Source: Megaleporinus macrocephalus
Lineage: Eukaryota > Chordata > Actinopteri > Characiformes > Anostomidae
Direction of reading: 5' to 3'
NCBI GenBank assembly: GCA_021613375.1
Contig: CM038721.1
Coordinates: 6,597,486 to 6,661,485, forward strand
DNA length: 64,000 nucleotides
The notes under the pieces were generated by a model. The model was given only the letters and a program-made list of their open reading frames with translations, was not told where the DNA came from and did no database searches. The position numbers and the translations under genes were made by a program. Shown here piece by piece: positions 11,740 to 23,951 of this stretch (position 1 is the stretch's first letter; each line of letters begins with the position of its first letter).

Positions 11740-12340
11740 GTTTTGAGACCCCCCCACAAGACTGTGACTGGTCCTAATGGCCATGTTGTTTGTTCTGACA
11801 CGTCTCCCTGACTACGATTGGTTGCTTAGCATCATGTCATGCATTCTGATACCTGTCATCGATCCTATTTGCTGTACTGTATCTTTAAGGATGTGCCCTT
11901 GACTGTCTTTGATCCTAATCACTATGTCATTTGTGACCTCCCCCTGACTGTGATTGGTCCTAATCATGTTATTGTTTGTTCTGAGACCTCCCCCTGACTG
12001 TGATTGGTCCTAATCATGTTATTGTTTGTTCTGAGACCTCCTCCTGACTGTGAGTGGTCCATATCACTGTGTTGTTTGTTCTGAGACCTCCCCCTGACTG
12101 TGAGTGGTCCAAATCACTGTGTTGTTTGTTCTGAGAGCCCCTCCCTCACTGTGATTGATCTTAAACACTATGGTGTTTGTTTCGAGAGCCCCTCACTCAC
12201 ATGATTGATCTTAATCACTATGGTGTTTGTTTCGAGAGCCCCTCACTCACTGTGATTGATCTTAATCACTATGGTGTTTGTTTCGAGAGCCCCTCCCTCA
12301 CTGTGATTGGTCAAAATCAATGTGTTGTTCGTTCTAAGAC
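11740..12340. repeat. 50-bp array carrying 'gattggtcc' boxes
   Basis: 'tgattggtcctaatca' recurs every 50 bp (11951, 12001, 12051, 12101 and on), with 'gttgtttgttctgagacctc' in each unit. The reverse complement has GGACCAATCA. It runs directly into the 42-bp array that follows, whose unit also has 'tgtgattgg', so both probably have one origin. Confidence 0.85.
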
Positions 12341-12344
12341 CTTG

Positions 12345-13020
12345 CACTGACTGTGATTGGCGCTTATGGCATTTGTTAAGGGCTTCTGTTGACTGTGATT
12401 GGCTCTTATGGCCTTTGTTAAGGGCTTCTGTTGACTGTAATTGGCTCTTATGGTCTTTGTTAAGGACTTCTGTTGACTGTGATTGGCTCTTATGGTCTTT
12501 GTTAAAGGCTTCTGTTGACTGTGATTGGCTCTTATGGCATTTGTTAAGGGCTTCTGTTGACTGTGATTGGCTCTTATGGCCTTTGTTAAGGACTTCTGTT
12601 GACTGTAATTGGCTCTTATGGTCTTTGTTAAGGACTTCTGTTGACTGTGATTGGCTCTTATGGTCTTTGTTAAAGGCTTCTGTTGACTGTGATTGGCTTT
12701 TATGGTCTTTGTTAAGGACTTCTGTTGACTGTGATTGGCTCTTATGGTCTTTGTTAAAGGCTTCTGTTGACTGTGAATGGCTCTTATGGCCTTTGTTAAG
12801 GACTTCTGTTGACTGTGATTGGCTCTTATGGTCTTTGTTAAAGGCTTCTGTTGACTGTGATTGGCTCTTATGGTCTTTGTTAAGGACTTCTGTTGACTGT
12901 GATTGGCTCTTATGGTCTTTGTTAAAGGCTTCTGTTGACTGTGATTGGCTCTTATGGCCTTTGTTAAGGGCTTCTGTTCACTGTGGTTGGCTCTTATGGC
13001 CGCATTGTGACTGATTGGTT
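12345..13020. repeat. 42-bp CCAAT-box array (about 16 units)
   Basis: Unit 'ctgttgactgtgattggctc' plus 'ttatggtctttgttaaggac' (42 bp). On the gene's sense strand each unit reads GAGCCAATCACAGTC, a full NF-Y type CCAAT box. Because 42 is divisible by three, a false 235-codon frame with a 14-residue period appears on the plus strand. Confidence 0.9.
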
Positions 13021-13710
13021 GTAAGACCTCACTCTGACTGTGATTGGTCCACAGAGACTGTGATTGAATGCACAGACCTGGCCTATAGTGTCTCCAGGTG
13101 TCTGAAAGACATACGCCAAGTTTTCTTCTTTGGTATGCCTACCACGGCGCGTTTGTTTACCTTTTCTTCATTTGTATGCTGCCAACTTTACACACCTAGC
13201 GGGTCCACAAATGACCCGTTGCTGACCCCCCACCCCCAAAACCACAACACACCAGCTACTGTGATTTATACTGATACACATACATAAGCAAACATGCACA
13301 CACCCGGAAGAAGAACAGTGAACGAGGGAAGATGCACACAATGGAGGAGAGGAACAGATTGGTCAGATTGATGACCTCTCCAGCAGAGCATTGTTTATGA
13401 AGCAGGGCAGCGCTGCGGATGGTACACTCAACTGTTTATCAGCCCCCAGAGACAAACACTGAGATTCCACATGCTTCATATCCTCCACAAATAAATAAAC
13501 AAGAAGCTCACACATCAACACACACATACACACAAACATACCAACACACTGAACAACTACACCTGAAAACACCTGAATCACTGCAATCCCTCTCTCAGCA
13601 CACACTTATCTACGCCTAGACAGTCCACTTTAGGTTGTTCATCTATAAATAAACAGCTGGAGATCATCATATACAAATATATACGCCCTCCTGTACTTGC
13701 TTACACACAT
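13021..13710. other. Intron sequence without recognised element
   Basis: Includes a C-rich stretch and a CA-rich stretch around 13500-13560. No gene or known repeat family recognised. Confidence 0.45.
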
Positions 13711-14302
13711 ACACTACATGGCCAAAAATATATGGACACATGACCATTACACTTGTATGAGCTTGTTGGACATGCTATTCCAAAACCATGGGCATTAAGT
13801 CTAGACCCGTCCTATAGCTATAACGGCCTCCAGTGTGCTGGGAAGGCGGTCTATAAGATTTTGAAGTGTGTCAGAACAGCATGTATGAGGTCAGGCACTG
13901 ATGCTGGACGAGAGGGTCTGGCTTCCATTCACAGTTCGGATTCATCCCAAAGGTGCTCAGTGGGGTCAGGGCTCACCAAAATCATCAAAGCATGTCTTCA
14001 CAGAGCTGGCTTTGTGCACAGGGGGAACATAAATGCAGGATAAGGAAAGGCTTCTTCCCCAAACTGGTGCTACAGAGTGGCACTAAAGGGCCTTATCCTG
14101 GAAAACAAGCTGACGGTGTGAAGGTGGCATCCTGTGATGGTGCCATACTTAAACTCAGCACTTCAGCACATCCTACTCTACTGCCTGTGTTTGTCTATAG
14201 AGACTGTGCTGACTGTTAGGAGACTGTTCGCAATGAGTGTGACTGACACACCTGAGCTTAATTACCTGTAGGGTGTCCATATACTTTTGGCCATATAGTG
14301 TT
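13711..14302. mobile_element. Tc1/mariner-type MITE
   Basis: Left end 'cactacatggccaaaaatat' and right end 'atacttttggccatatagtg' are inverted repeats of the common fish terminal sequence CACTATATGGCCAAAAGTAT, and a TA lies at the left edge. About 590 bp; no intact transposase frame. Confidence 0.85.
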
Positions 14303-14639
14303 TATACAGGCTTTCCCACTTGAATTTCTTCAACCAAGCCGGAACCAAAATATACAGACATATAAAACAACATGAAAAGGAACATTTTAAGCGGCCTAGT
14401 TGATTATGATGATGAACGTTAACCCCTAGATTTTGTCTTTGCCACCCCATCACAATGTAAGCAATAAATATTATCTCTAAACCAATCACAGAAAGCCATT
14501 TTGCTGTGCATAATATGTCCTTGCTTACTTCTGATTGACTAATATTGTAATTATCATATTAGTATTCTCACCTATTCCTGTTTCCACTTCAGTGTAATGC
14601 TAAATTAATTAAGGGGGTTATTGCCCAGCCCCGGTTATA

Positions 14640-15375
14640 CTCAGCCCCAGTAATACCCAGCCCTGGTAATACCAGCCCCAGTAATACCCAGCCCTAGTAA
14701 AACCAGCCCCAGTAATATCCAACACTGGTAATACCAACCCAGGTTATACTTAGCCCTGGTAATACCAACCCTGGTAATACCCAGCCCTGGTAATACCAGC
14801 CCAAGTAATACCCAGCCCTAGTAAAACCAGCCCCAGTAATATCCAACACTGGTAATACCAACCCAGGTTATACTTAGCCCTGGTAATACCAACCATGGTA
14901 ATACCAACCCCAGTAATAACCAACCCTGGTAATACCCAGCCCTGGTAATACCAGCCCCAGTAATACCCAGCCCTAGTAAAACCAGCCCCAGTAATACCCA
15001 ACACTGGTAATACCAACCCAGGTTATACTTAGCTCTGGTAATACCAACCCTGGTAATACCCAGCCCTGGTAAAACCAGCCCCAGTAATACCCAGCATTGG
15101 TAATACCAACCCCAGTAATAACCAACCCTGGTAATACCCAGCCCTGGTAATACCAACCCTGGTAATACCCAGCTCTGGTAATACCAATCCTGGTAATACC
15201 CAGCTCTGGTAATACCAACACTGGTAATACCCAGCTATGGTAATACCAACCCTGTTAATACCCAGCTCTGGTAATACTAGCCCCAGTAATACCCAACCCC
15301 AGTAATAACCAACCCCAGTAAGAACCAACCCCAGTAAGAACCAACCCCAGTAATACCAAGTCTTGGTAATACCCC
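14640..15375. repeat. 13-bp-based array 'ggtaatacccagc', copy A
   Basis: Units of 13 bp alternate as 'ctggtaataccaa' and 'ccctggtaataccca'-like forms, giving 26- and 39-bp periods. Its right flank (15376-15632) is repeated after array copy B at 18298-18545, so array plus flank was duplicated. Confidence 0.9.
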
Positions 15376-15632
15376 CTAGTAAAAAGTTCTCCATCGTTGT
15401 TGACACAGTAAATCCAAGATCCAAATCAAAGTAAGCTCAAAGTTTATTGCTTTGTGAAACAGACCTATGTACTCATATGCACACCAATACTTACATATAT
15501 ACCCCCCCCCCACAAACACACAGACAATAAGTTATTTGAAGTGCAGGTTACAAATAAACTGTGGTGAATTATAACACCACTCTCTATTAAACAGGCCTCC
15601 ATAAACACAGCCTGAGCTAAACACAACCCAAT
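15376..15632. repeat. Duplicated flank, copy A
   Basis: 'aaaagttctccatc.ttgttg', 'gctttgtgaaacagacctat', 'tgcacaccaata' and 'gcctgagctaaacacaaccca' occur in the same order at 18298-18545. Identity is high by eye. Confidence 0.9.
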
Positions 15633-16655
15633 CACAATTCGATTGTCTTTTTTTAGATTTATATAAGCAAAGTGTACACTTCAGTCATTAGGTTCCAAGT
15701 TTAAGTTTAAAGGCACATGCAACATGTTTATTTCTTTACCTCATATATTCATTTAAGTCAGTATCATTAGATCTGCTGTCATCATTCATGCACAAATCAA
15801 GCCCTGAATATAATTCTGGCTTTGAAAATATGACTATCAACATGCCCGCGCATTACGTTTTACTGCCCCCGCCAAGCAAAGCAGTCCAGAACCGGGGCTG
15901 GGTCCAATGCAACATCAGACGATGTCCCTGTTTATGCCCTGGACTCGGCCTCACAAAAGTGTCTTGCTTAGTCAGACAAGCTTTGTTCCACCTAACTCTG
16001 GAAAAGATCAGGGGTGCCTTCAAAAGGCTGACTTTGATTAGTCAGAAGCTTGACCCGGATTAATACAATCCCTGTCTGTAAACCAAATTCCTGTAACCGG
16101 CTCTGAAGCGGGTTAGACGTGTGGCGTAAAATGAACTTGGTGATGAACTAGGCCCGTGTTCTTGCAGACAAAGTACTCTGATACGCTTCTTGCTGATGTA
16201 TGCGTCCATGCATACTGCATTAAATGCTGCGATGTTTTAAAAAACAATCATCCCTCATGGTGCAGCGCACAATAAAGCCAATAGGTGGCAGCAAAGACAC
16301 AAACAGTACATGTCTCAGTTCTAAACAAACAAGCATGAAAACAGTGACAACAAAACTAAAGACAAACAAACACGAGCATTTTGGATTTTTGCCAATACCA
16401 GGACGCCAGGAACTGGACATGACTCCACAATACAGGACAACACTGCAGCAACGTCAACCTCAATCTAGACACCATGCTGATCATCCACTAGCAACAGGTA
16501 CTACACAGTAAATGTAGTAAATTCAATATAGGAGTTATTATTTATAGTATTTATACTAATTTATATTATAGGTACTGTTTAAAATCGATGTTTATATAGT
16601 AGCAATAGCCCACATACTGTTATCTCTGTATCATTATACACATGGTGCATGCAAT
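15633..16655. other. Unique spacer between duplicated arrays
   Basis: No repeat structure, no recognised gene. GC is moderate near 15840-16040. Confidence 0.45.
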
Positions 16656-16659
16656 ACTT

Positions 16660-18297
16660 TGCCTCAGTAATACCCCACTCCGACAATGCCAAGACCTTGT
16701 AATACTCAACCCAGCTAATACATAGCCCAGGTAATACCCAGCTCTTGTAATAGTCAGCCAAGGAAATACCCAACCCTGGTAATCCTCAGCCCTATTAATG
16801 CCCAGTCCCGGTAATACTCAGCCCTGATAATACCCAGTCCTGGTAATACCATCCCCAGTAATACCCAACCCCAGTAATAACCAGCTCTGCTAATACCCAG
16901 TCCTGGTAATACCAGCCCCAGTAATGCCCAGCCCCGGTTATATTCAGCCCTGATAATACCATCCCCTGTAATGCCCAGCCCCGGTTATACTCAGCCCTGA
17001 TAATATCCAGTCCTGGTAATACCATCCCCAGTAATACCCAACCCCAGTAATAACCAGCTCTGGTAATACCCAGTCCTGGTAATACCAGCCCCAGTAATAC
17101 CCAAACCCAGTAATAACCAGCTCTGCTAATACCCAGTCCTGGTAATACCAGCCCCAGTAATACCCAACCCCAGTAATAACCAGCTCTGCTAATACCCAGT
17201 CCTGGTAATACCAGCCCCAGTAATGCCCAGCCCCGGTTATATTCAGCCCTGATAATACCATCCCCTGTAATGCCCAGCCCCGGTTATACTCAGCCCTGAT
17301 AATATCCAGTCCTGGTAATACCATCCCCAGTAATACCCAACCCCAGTAATAACCAGCTCTGCTAATACCCAGTCCTGGTAATACCAGCCCCAGTAATGCC
17401 CAGCCCCGGTTATATTCAGCCCTGATAATACCATCCCCTGTAATGCCCAGCCCCGGTTATACTCAGCCCTGATAATATCCAGTCCTGGTAATACCATCCC
17501 CAGTAATACCCAACCCCAGTAATAACCAGCTCTGGTAATACCCAGTCCTGGTAATACCATCCCCAGTAATACCCAACCCCAGTAATAACCAGCTCTGCTA
17601 ATACCCAGTCCTGGTAATACCAGCCCCAGTAATGCCCAGCCCCGGTTATATTCAGCCCTGATAATACCATCCCCTGTAATGCCCAGCCCCGGTTATACTC
17701 AGCCCTGATAATATCCAGTCCTGGTAATACCATCCCCAGTAATACCCAACCCCAGTAATAACCAGCTCTGGTAATACCCAGTCCTGGTAATACCAGCCCC
17801 AGTAATACCCAAACCCAGTAATAACCAGCTCTGGTAATACCCAGTCCTGGTAATACCATCCCCAGTATTACCCAGCCCTGGTAATACCAAACCATGTTAT
17901 ACTCAGCCCTGGTAATACCATCGCCAGTAATACCCAGCCCTGACAATGCCAAGACCTTGTAATACTCAACCCAGCTAAAACATAGCCCAGGTAATACCCA
18001 GCCCTGGTAATACTTAGCGAAGGACATACTCAGCCCTGATAAAACCAACCCCAGTAATACCCAGCCGTGGTAATACCAGCCCCAGTAATACCCAGCCCTG
18101 GTAATACCAAGCCAGGCTATGTTCAGCCCAGGTAATACCCAGCCCTGGTAATACTTAGCGAAGGACATACTCAGCCCTGATAAAACCAACCCCAGTAATA
18201 CCCAGCCGTGGTAATACCGGCCCCAGTAACACCCAAACCCAGTAATAACCAGCCCTGGTAATAGCCAGTCCTTGTAATACCCAACACTGGTTAAAAA
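16660..18297. repeat. 13-bp-based array, copy B, with higher-order blocks
   Basis: Same 13-bp unit as 14640-15375 but longer. Blocks containing 'ccccggttatattcagccct' and 'cagccctgataatatccagt' recur several times between about 16935 and 17720, showing block-wise amplification. Minus-strand frames of up to 300 codons here are period artefacts (13 residues = 39 bp). Confidence 0.9.
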
Positions 18298-18545
18298 GTT
18301 CTCCATCATTGTTGACACAGTAAATCCAGGATTAAATTAAACTAAGCTTAAAGTTAATTGCTTTGTGAAACAGACCTATATACTCATATGCACACCAATA
18401 CATATATACCCCTCCCCCCAACAAACACACAAACAATAAGTTATTTGAAGTGCAGGCCACAAATAAACTGTGGTAAAATATAACACCACTCTCTACTAAA
18501 CACAGGCCTCCATAAACACAGCCTGAGCTAAACACAACCCATGCA
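18298..18545. repeat. Duplicated flank, copy B
   Basis: Counterpart of 15376-15632; the similarity ends near 'cacaaccca'. Confidence 0.9.
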
Positions 18546-19560
18546 CATACATCACATCAGGCGTTCAATCACAAACATATATATATATATGGGCCCACAG
18601 CTGCCTACATGACCAATACTACACAGCAAAGTTAACTTCTTTTACACAGTGATAGGAAACATTTGAATGTGACCTGCACATGTCCAAACAAATATTTCCA
18701 CAGAGAAACTCTCATAATGTCTTTAACAACAAACAGATATTCAGAGCGGTTTGATATTTAACATCCATACGAAGGATTAAACCCAAAAAGTTTGGACAGG
18801 GCCCGAAACGCTACGCCTCGTTCAAAGCAGTTCAGAGTAAGAGAACAATCCAAGAGCGTTATTACAATTTAGTCTGATGTTACTGCCATCAATATTCATC
18901 ACACTAACACAAAACAAGACACAGCCTTTACAAACCCCACAATCCCTGGCCTGTCAATCAAGCATCCGTGGATACAATGGAAATTGTGATTGCGCTGCAA
19001 CTAAACACGCGTCCCGCGATTCAAATCAATGACAGATAATGAGGGCCGTAAAACATGAGGTAACATGATGAAACCTTCTCTGGAACTCATAAAATATTAG
19101 AATATTCTGAGCCGGGCAAATAAAAAACTTCACATGAAAGGTTCTGTCGACGAGACGGTCGTTTTTAAATCAACGTCGGCCGAGAGTCGTTCCATGGAGT
19201 GGCGTGCCGAAAAAGCCAGCTGTCCTGCTGACATTGGCAAAAGGGCAGACTTTTGGAAAAACAACGCGTTATTTTCAGCTAGATGGCCCTATTTTGACAG
19301 CAGCCTGACAAGCTATTTACATTCAATCTGGATTTTGGTCCTTGAACGCAGTCCAGACCCGCGTGTCCGGATTTGGCTTGCGAGCCTCGGCGCGGCGGTT
19401 GTTTGTTGAGGAACTGATTCATGTTGCTTTCAGCTACGTTTTATTACCTGATTCTCAGACATCTGTCTGTTCAGTATGTCTTTCATATTGAGTTTCTTTC
19501 TCTTTAAAGAATGCGGTACCACAAAGTTTCCAGGGCTGCTTCCACTAACCAGCTACTCGT
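18546..19560. other. Non-repetitive intronic island
   Basis: After a short (at)n run at about 18581-18590, this stretch has high complexity and more CpG than its surroundings (for example near 19140-19400) and no similarity to other parts of the window. No exon pattern is visible. Possible conserved non-coding DNA, inferred only from complexity. Confidence 0.35.
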
Positions 19561-19569
19561 GCTATCACT

Positions 19570-21720
19570 ACCAGTGACTATATTAGAAAAGCCTACCAGT
19601 ACTTTCACTCACTGGCCACTTTATTAGAAACACCTACCCTGTGCGTCCACAGACTGGCCACTCTATTAGAAAAGCCTACCTTGTACATCCACTCACTGGC
19701 CACTTTATTAGAAACACCTAATTTGTACTTCCACTCACTGGCCACTTTATTAGAAACACCTAATTTGTACTTCCACTCACTGGCCACTTTATTGTAAACA
19801 GCTACCTTGTACATTTACTCACTGGCCACTTTATTAGAAACACCTACCTTATACTTCCACTAATTGCCAGCTTCATTAGAAACACCTACTTTTGTGCTGC
19901 CACACACTGGCCACTTTATCAGAAACACCTACCATGTACTTCCACTCACTGGTCACTTTACTAGAAACACCTACCTTGTACTTTCACTCACTAGCCACTT
20001 TATTAGAAACACCTACCTTGTACTTCTACTCACTGGCCACTTTATTAGAAACACCTACCCTGTACTTACACTCACTGGCCACTTTATTAGAAACACCTAC
20101 CATGTACTTACACTCACTGGCCACTTTATTAGAAACACCTCCCTTGTACTTTTACTCGCTGGCCACTTTATTAGAAACACCTACCTTGTACCTCCACTCA
20201 CTGGCCACTTTATGAGAAACACCTACCATGTACTTACACTCACTGGCCACTTTATTAGAAACACCTCCTTGTACTTTTACTCACTGGCCACTTTATTAGA
20301 AACACCTACCTTGTACCTCCACTCACTGGCCACTTTATGAGAAACACTTCCCTTGTACTTCCAGTCACTGGCCACTTTATTAGAAACACCTACCTTGTAC
20401 TTCCACTAACTGGCCACTTTATTAGAAACACCTCCCTTATACTTTCACTCATTGGCCACTTTATTAGAGAACACCTACCTTGTATGTCCACTAACTGTCA
20501 ACTTTATTAGAAATGCCTACTTTTGTGCTGCCACACACTGGCCACTTTATGAGAAACACCTCCCTTGTACTTCCACTCACTGGCCACTTTATGAAAAACA
20601 CCTCCCTTGTACTTCCACTCACTGGCCACTTTATGAGAAACACCTCCCTTGTACTTCCAGTCACTGGCCACTTTATTAGAAACACCTACCTTGTACTTCC
20701 AGTCACTGGACACTTTATCAGAAACACCTACACTGTATGTCCACTCACTGGCCACTTTATTAGAAACACCTACCTTGTACTCTCACTCACTGGCCACTTT
20801 ATTAAAAATACCTACCCTGTTCGTCCACTCACTGGCCACTTTATTAGAAACACCAACCCTGTACATCCACTCATTGGCCACTTTATTAGAAACACCTACT
20901 TTTGTGCTGCCACACACTGGCCACTTTATTAGAAACACCAACCTTGTACTTCCACGAACTGTCAATTTTATTAGAAACACCTACCCGGTCCTTCTACTCA
21001 ATGGCCACTTTATTAGAAACACCTACCCTGTACGTCCACTCACTGGCCAGTTTATTAGAAACACCTACCTTGTACTTCCACTAACTGACCACTTTATTGG
21101 AAACACCTACCCGCTCCTTCTATTCACTGGCGACTTTATTAAAAATACCTACCCTGTTTGTCCACTCACTGGCCAGTTTATTAGAAACACGTACCTTGTA
21201 CTTCCACTAACTGACCACTTTATTGGAAACACCTACCCACTCCTTCTATTCACTGGCCACTTTATTAAAAATACCTACCCTGTTCGTCCACTCACTGGCC
21301 AGTTTATTAGAAACACGTACCCTGTACTTCCACTAACTGACCACTTTATTGGAAACACCTACCCGCTCCTTCTATTCACTGGCGACTTTATTAAAAATAC
21401 CTACCCTGTTCGTCCACTCACTGGCCAGTTTATTAGAAACACGTACCTTGTACTTCCACTAACAGATCACTTTATTGGAAACACCTACCCACTCCTTCTA
21501 TTCACTGGCCACTTTATTAGAAATACCTACCCTGTTCGTCCACTCACTGGCCAGTTTATTAGAAACACGTACCCTGTACTTCCACTAACTGACCACTTCA
21601 TTGGAAACACCTACCCGGTCCTTCTATTCACTGGCCACTTTATTAGAAATACCTACCATGCCCTTCCATACACCAGCCTTGTACTTCCACTAACCGGCCG
21701 ATTTATTACCAACACATAGC
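19570..21720. repeat. 42-bp array 'actggccactttattagaaa' (about 50 units)
   Basis: Unit 'cactcactggccactttatt' plus 'agaaacacctaccttgtact' plus 'tc' (42 bp). Between about 21087 and 21600 a three-unit higher-order block of 126 bp repeats exactly: the variant 'gaccactttattgg' starts at 21087, 21213, 21339, 21465 and 21591. Long plus-strand frames (up to 356 codons) are an artefact of the period. Confidence 0.94.
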
Positions 21721-22371
21721 TTACACTTTCATCTAGGGTGGTCACCTCCACTTGGGAATCGGGGCAATAAAGGCAATTCAAAGCTCCTAATTCAATTAAA
21801 AGCCACAAGCCTAAAAAATCTCAAGGTTGGGATGTTTTATCATTTCAGGAGACTTCAGCCACATCCACGAGTCTCAAGGCCAGGCCTTGAGGAATGGCAG
21901 CTCAAGTTCCACCACCTTCCAAATTCCAATTTAACCCCTGATTATAGACCTTCTAATACATCAAAAAACCACAACGGCCTGTTGAGGTTTGAGTGTGGCG
22001 AGAAAACCCTCCTGCTTTCGTGGATGGTGTGCACAGCTAGTCTGATTTCCTCCAAGAAAACTTGAGCTGCCCAAATCCAGATGTCATTCCAGGACACAGA
22101 AGAACTGAGTCTACTACAGGCTACTATAACTTTATACTACTGTTAGCATGAGCAGCTGTTATAGTCTGGAGAAAGTTGCTCCGTGCAGTTTGCTCAGTTC
22201 TACATAAGTATGTGAGATTTCAACGTCCTCAAAATTTCAATGTCCTTTTTGTCCTTTTCAGAGATGTTAAGGTCTGGAGTCTGGGGTGGCCAGTCCATTG
22301 TTCTGCGAACACCAGCAGCTTCTTTGTTGGATGAGTCTGTATCTGCTTTTCTCAGGGAGGAGCTTCTTGAA
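21721..22371. other. Intron sequence without recognised element
   Basis: Nothing recognised apart from general resemblance of some pieces to fish transposon remains. Confidence 0.4.
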
Positions 22372-23330
22372 CAACTACACATTTACATTTATGGCATTTA
22401 GCAGACGCTCTTATCCAGAGCGACTTACCAAAGTGCTTAGTGTTCGGTCAGAGTATGAGTATCTCTATCTAGTACAAACAGGTTTAAGTCCAAATTACTC
22501 TTGAGCTCAAACACTGCCATAAACAAGTACCAGTGCTGATACCTAGAAAGAAGATAACAAGATATAAGATTAGACACTTTGCAATACCTAGCAAGACTGG
22601 AACACCTACAGAGAAGAGAATAAATACAAGACTACATACAGTAAGTTCAATACTTATCCAGTGTTCCTAGAAGATCAAGTGGAATTATAGTTTCTACCAA
22701 TGCTTCAGTAGATTAAAGCTTATAAGTGCTTCACGAAGAGATGGTGGTCTTGAGTCTGTGTTTGAAGACTGTGAGAGAGTCCGCTGTTTGGACAGCCAGT
22801 GGAAGTTCGTTCCACCATCTGGGATCCAGGACAGAGAAGCGTCTTGTCGCATGTCCTTCATGAATCTTGAGAGATGGTGGGTCAAGCCGAGCCGTACTTG
22901 AAGCGCGAAGGGCTTTGAGGTGCGGATCAACTTTTGACCATTGCCATAAGGTCAGGAGGAGCTGGTCCATTCTTGGCTTTGTAGGCATCAGAACTTTAAA
23001 CTGAATGCGAGCAGCTACAGGAAGCCAGTGAAGGGAGCGCAGCAGTGGAGTGACGTGAGTGAACTTGGGAAGATTGAAGACGAGCCATGCTGCTGCATTC
23101 GGGACCAGTTGTAAGGGCCTGATGGCCTGCAGAGGAAGACCAGCCAGAAGTGAGTTGCAGTAGTCGAGCCTTGAAATGACAAGAGACTGGACCAGCACCT
23201 GGGAATCCTCCTGAGACACATCTTTTCAGATCCAAAGTTGTCTTCTCACAGTGGAAGGATGAAGGGGAACATGTGTGGATGTTTTTAGATCTAGGGCAAG
23301 GGTGGGGCTTAATGTTCTCCACTCTCTCAA
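22372..23330 (-). pseudogene. L2/CR1-type LINE, 5'-truncated, reverse transcriptase C-terminus and 3' tail
   Basis: On the minus strand 'LVISRLDYCNSLLAGLPLQA', 'FTHVTPLLRSLHWLPVAARI', 'RFSVLDPRWWNELPLAVQTA' and 'FKHRLKTTI' are the familiar end of fish non-LTR reverse transcriptase ORF2. A frameshift after FKVLM leaves the expected YKAKNGPAP segment in another frame. The element ends with the 3' tail 'ggataagagcgtctgctaaa' (reverse complement of 22398-22430), followed by 'tgccataaatgtaaatgt'. Dead copy. Confidence 0.88.
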
Positions 23331-23454
23331 AGATGGAAATTGTTTATCTAAGAGTGCTGTTCATCTAATGGGAACAGTGTTGGTGGTCAACCAGGTCTTG
23401 CAGGTGGTTTGTAGGTTTTTAATAGCTTGTTTTCCTGTTTTCTTTTAGCAGGTT

Positions 23455-23951
23455 TGTTAGAATATCCATCTATCCATCCATCCATCCATCCATCCAAAGG
23501 GAGGTGTCCAGGAGACATTCTAACCAGATGCCCAAACCACCTCAACTTGGTTACTCTTGATGTGGAGGAGTAGCGACTTGACTCTGAGCCTCCCCCGTAT
23601 AATCAAGCTGCTCACCCTATCTCTAAGGGGATCCGCGATCTCGTTCTTTCGGTCAATACCTAGAGCTCGTGACCATATAGGTGAGAGTAGGAACGTAGAT
23701 TAACCAGTAAATCGAGAGCTTCGCCTTTTGGCTCAGCTCTCTCTACACCAGGACAGACCGGTACAGACCCCGTCTTCACTCCGCCTGTCAACCTTCCGCT
23801 CCATCCTTCCCTCACTCGTGAACAAGACCCCGAGATACTTAAACTCCTCCACTTGAGGCAGAAGATCATGTCCAACCTGGAGTTTGTCAGAATAATTATA
23901 TACTATTTGCATGTATTGCAGCATCAGTGTAGAAGAAGACACCGTGAACAC
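23455..23951 (-). pseudogene. Second non-LTR retrotransposon fragment
   Basis: Minus-strand frames include 'VEEFKYLGVLFTSEGRMERK', then a shifted 'LYGHEL' and 'RVSSLIIRG'-like pieces, matching the C-terminal part of another fish LINE reverse transcriptase. The (atcc)n run at 23465-23497 fits its GGAT-type 3' tail. Several frameshifts; not functional. Confidence 0.75.

Noticed and set aside
12307..13014. 235-codon plus-strand frame with repeated 'LLRTSVDCDWLLWS'
   Set aside because: The 42-bp tandem unit is divisible by three, so any stop-free frame extends through the array. No domain and no exon signals.
15788..16511. Frames of about 90 codons on plus strand
   Set aside because: No homology, no exon borders that fit the gene, and wrong strand for adamtsl3.
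17416..18318. 300-codon minus-strand frame rich in 'YYWGWYYQDW'
   Set aside because: Artefact of a 13-bp unit (39 bp = 13 residues). The composition is not that of a real protein family.
20649..21719. 356-codon plus-strand frame with 14-residue repeat, and parallel frames nearby
   Set aside because: Artefact of the 42-bp array; several frames on both strands are equally open.
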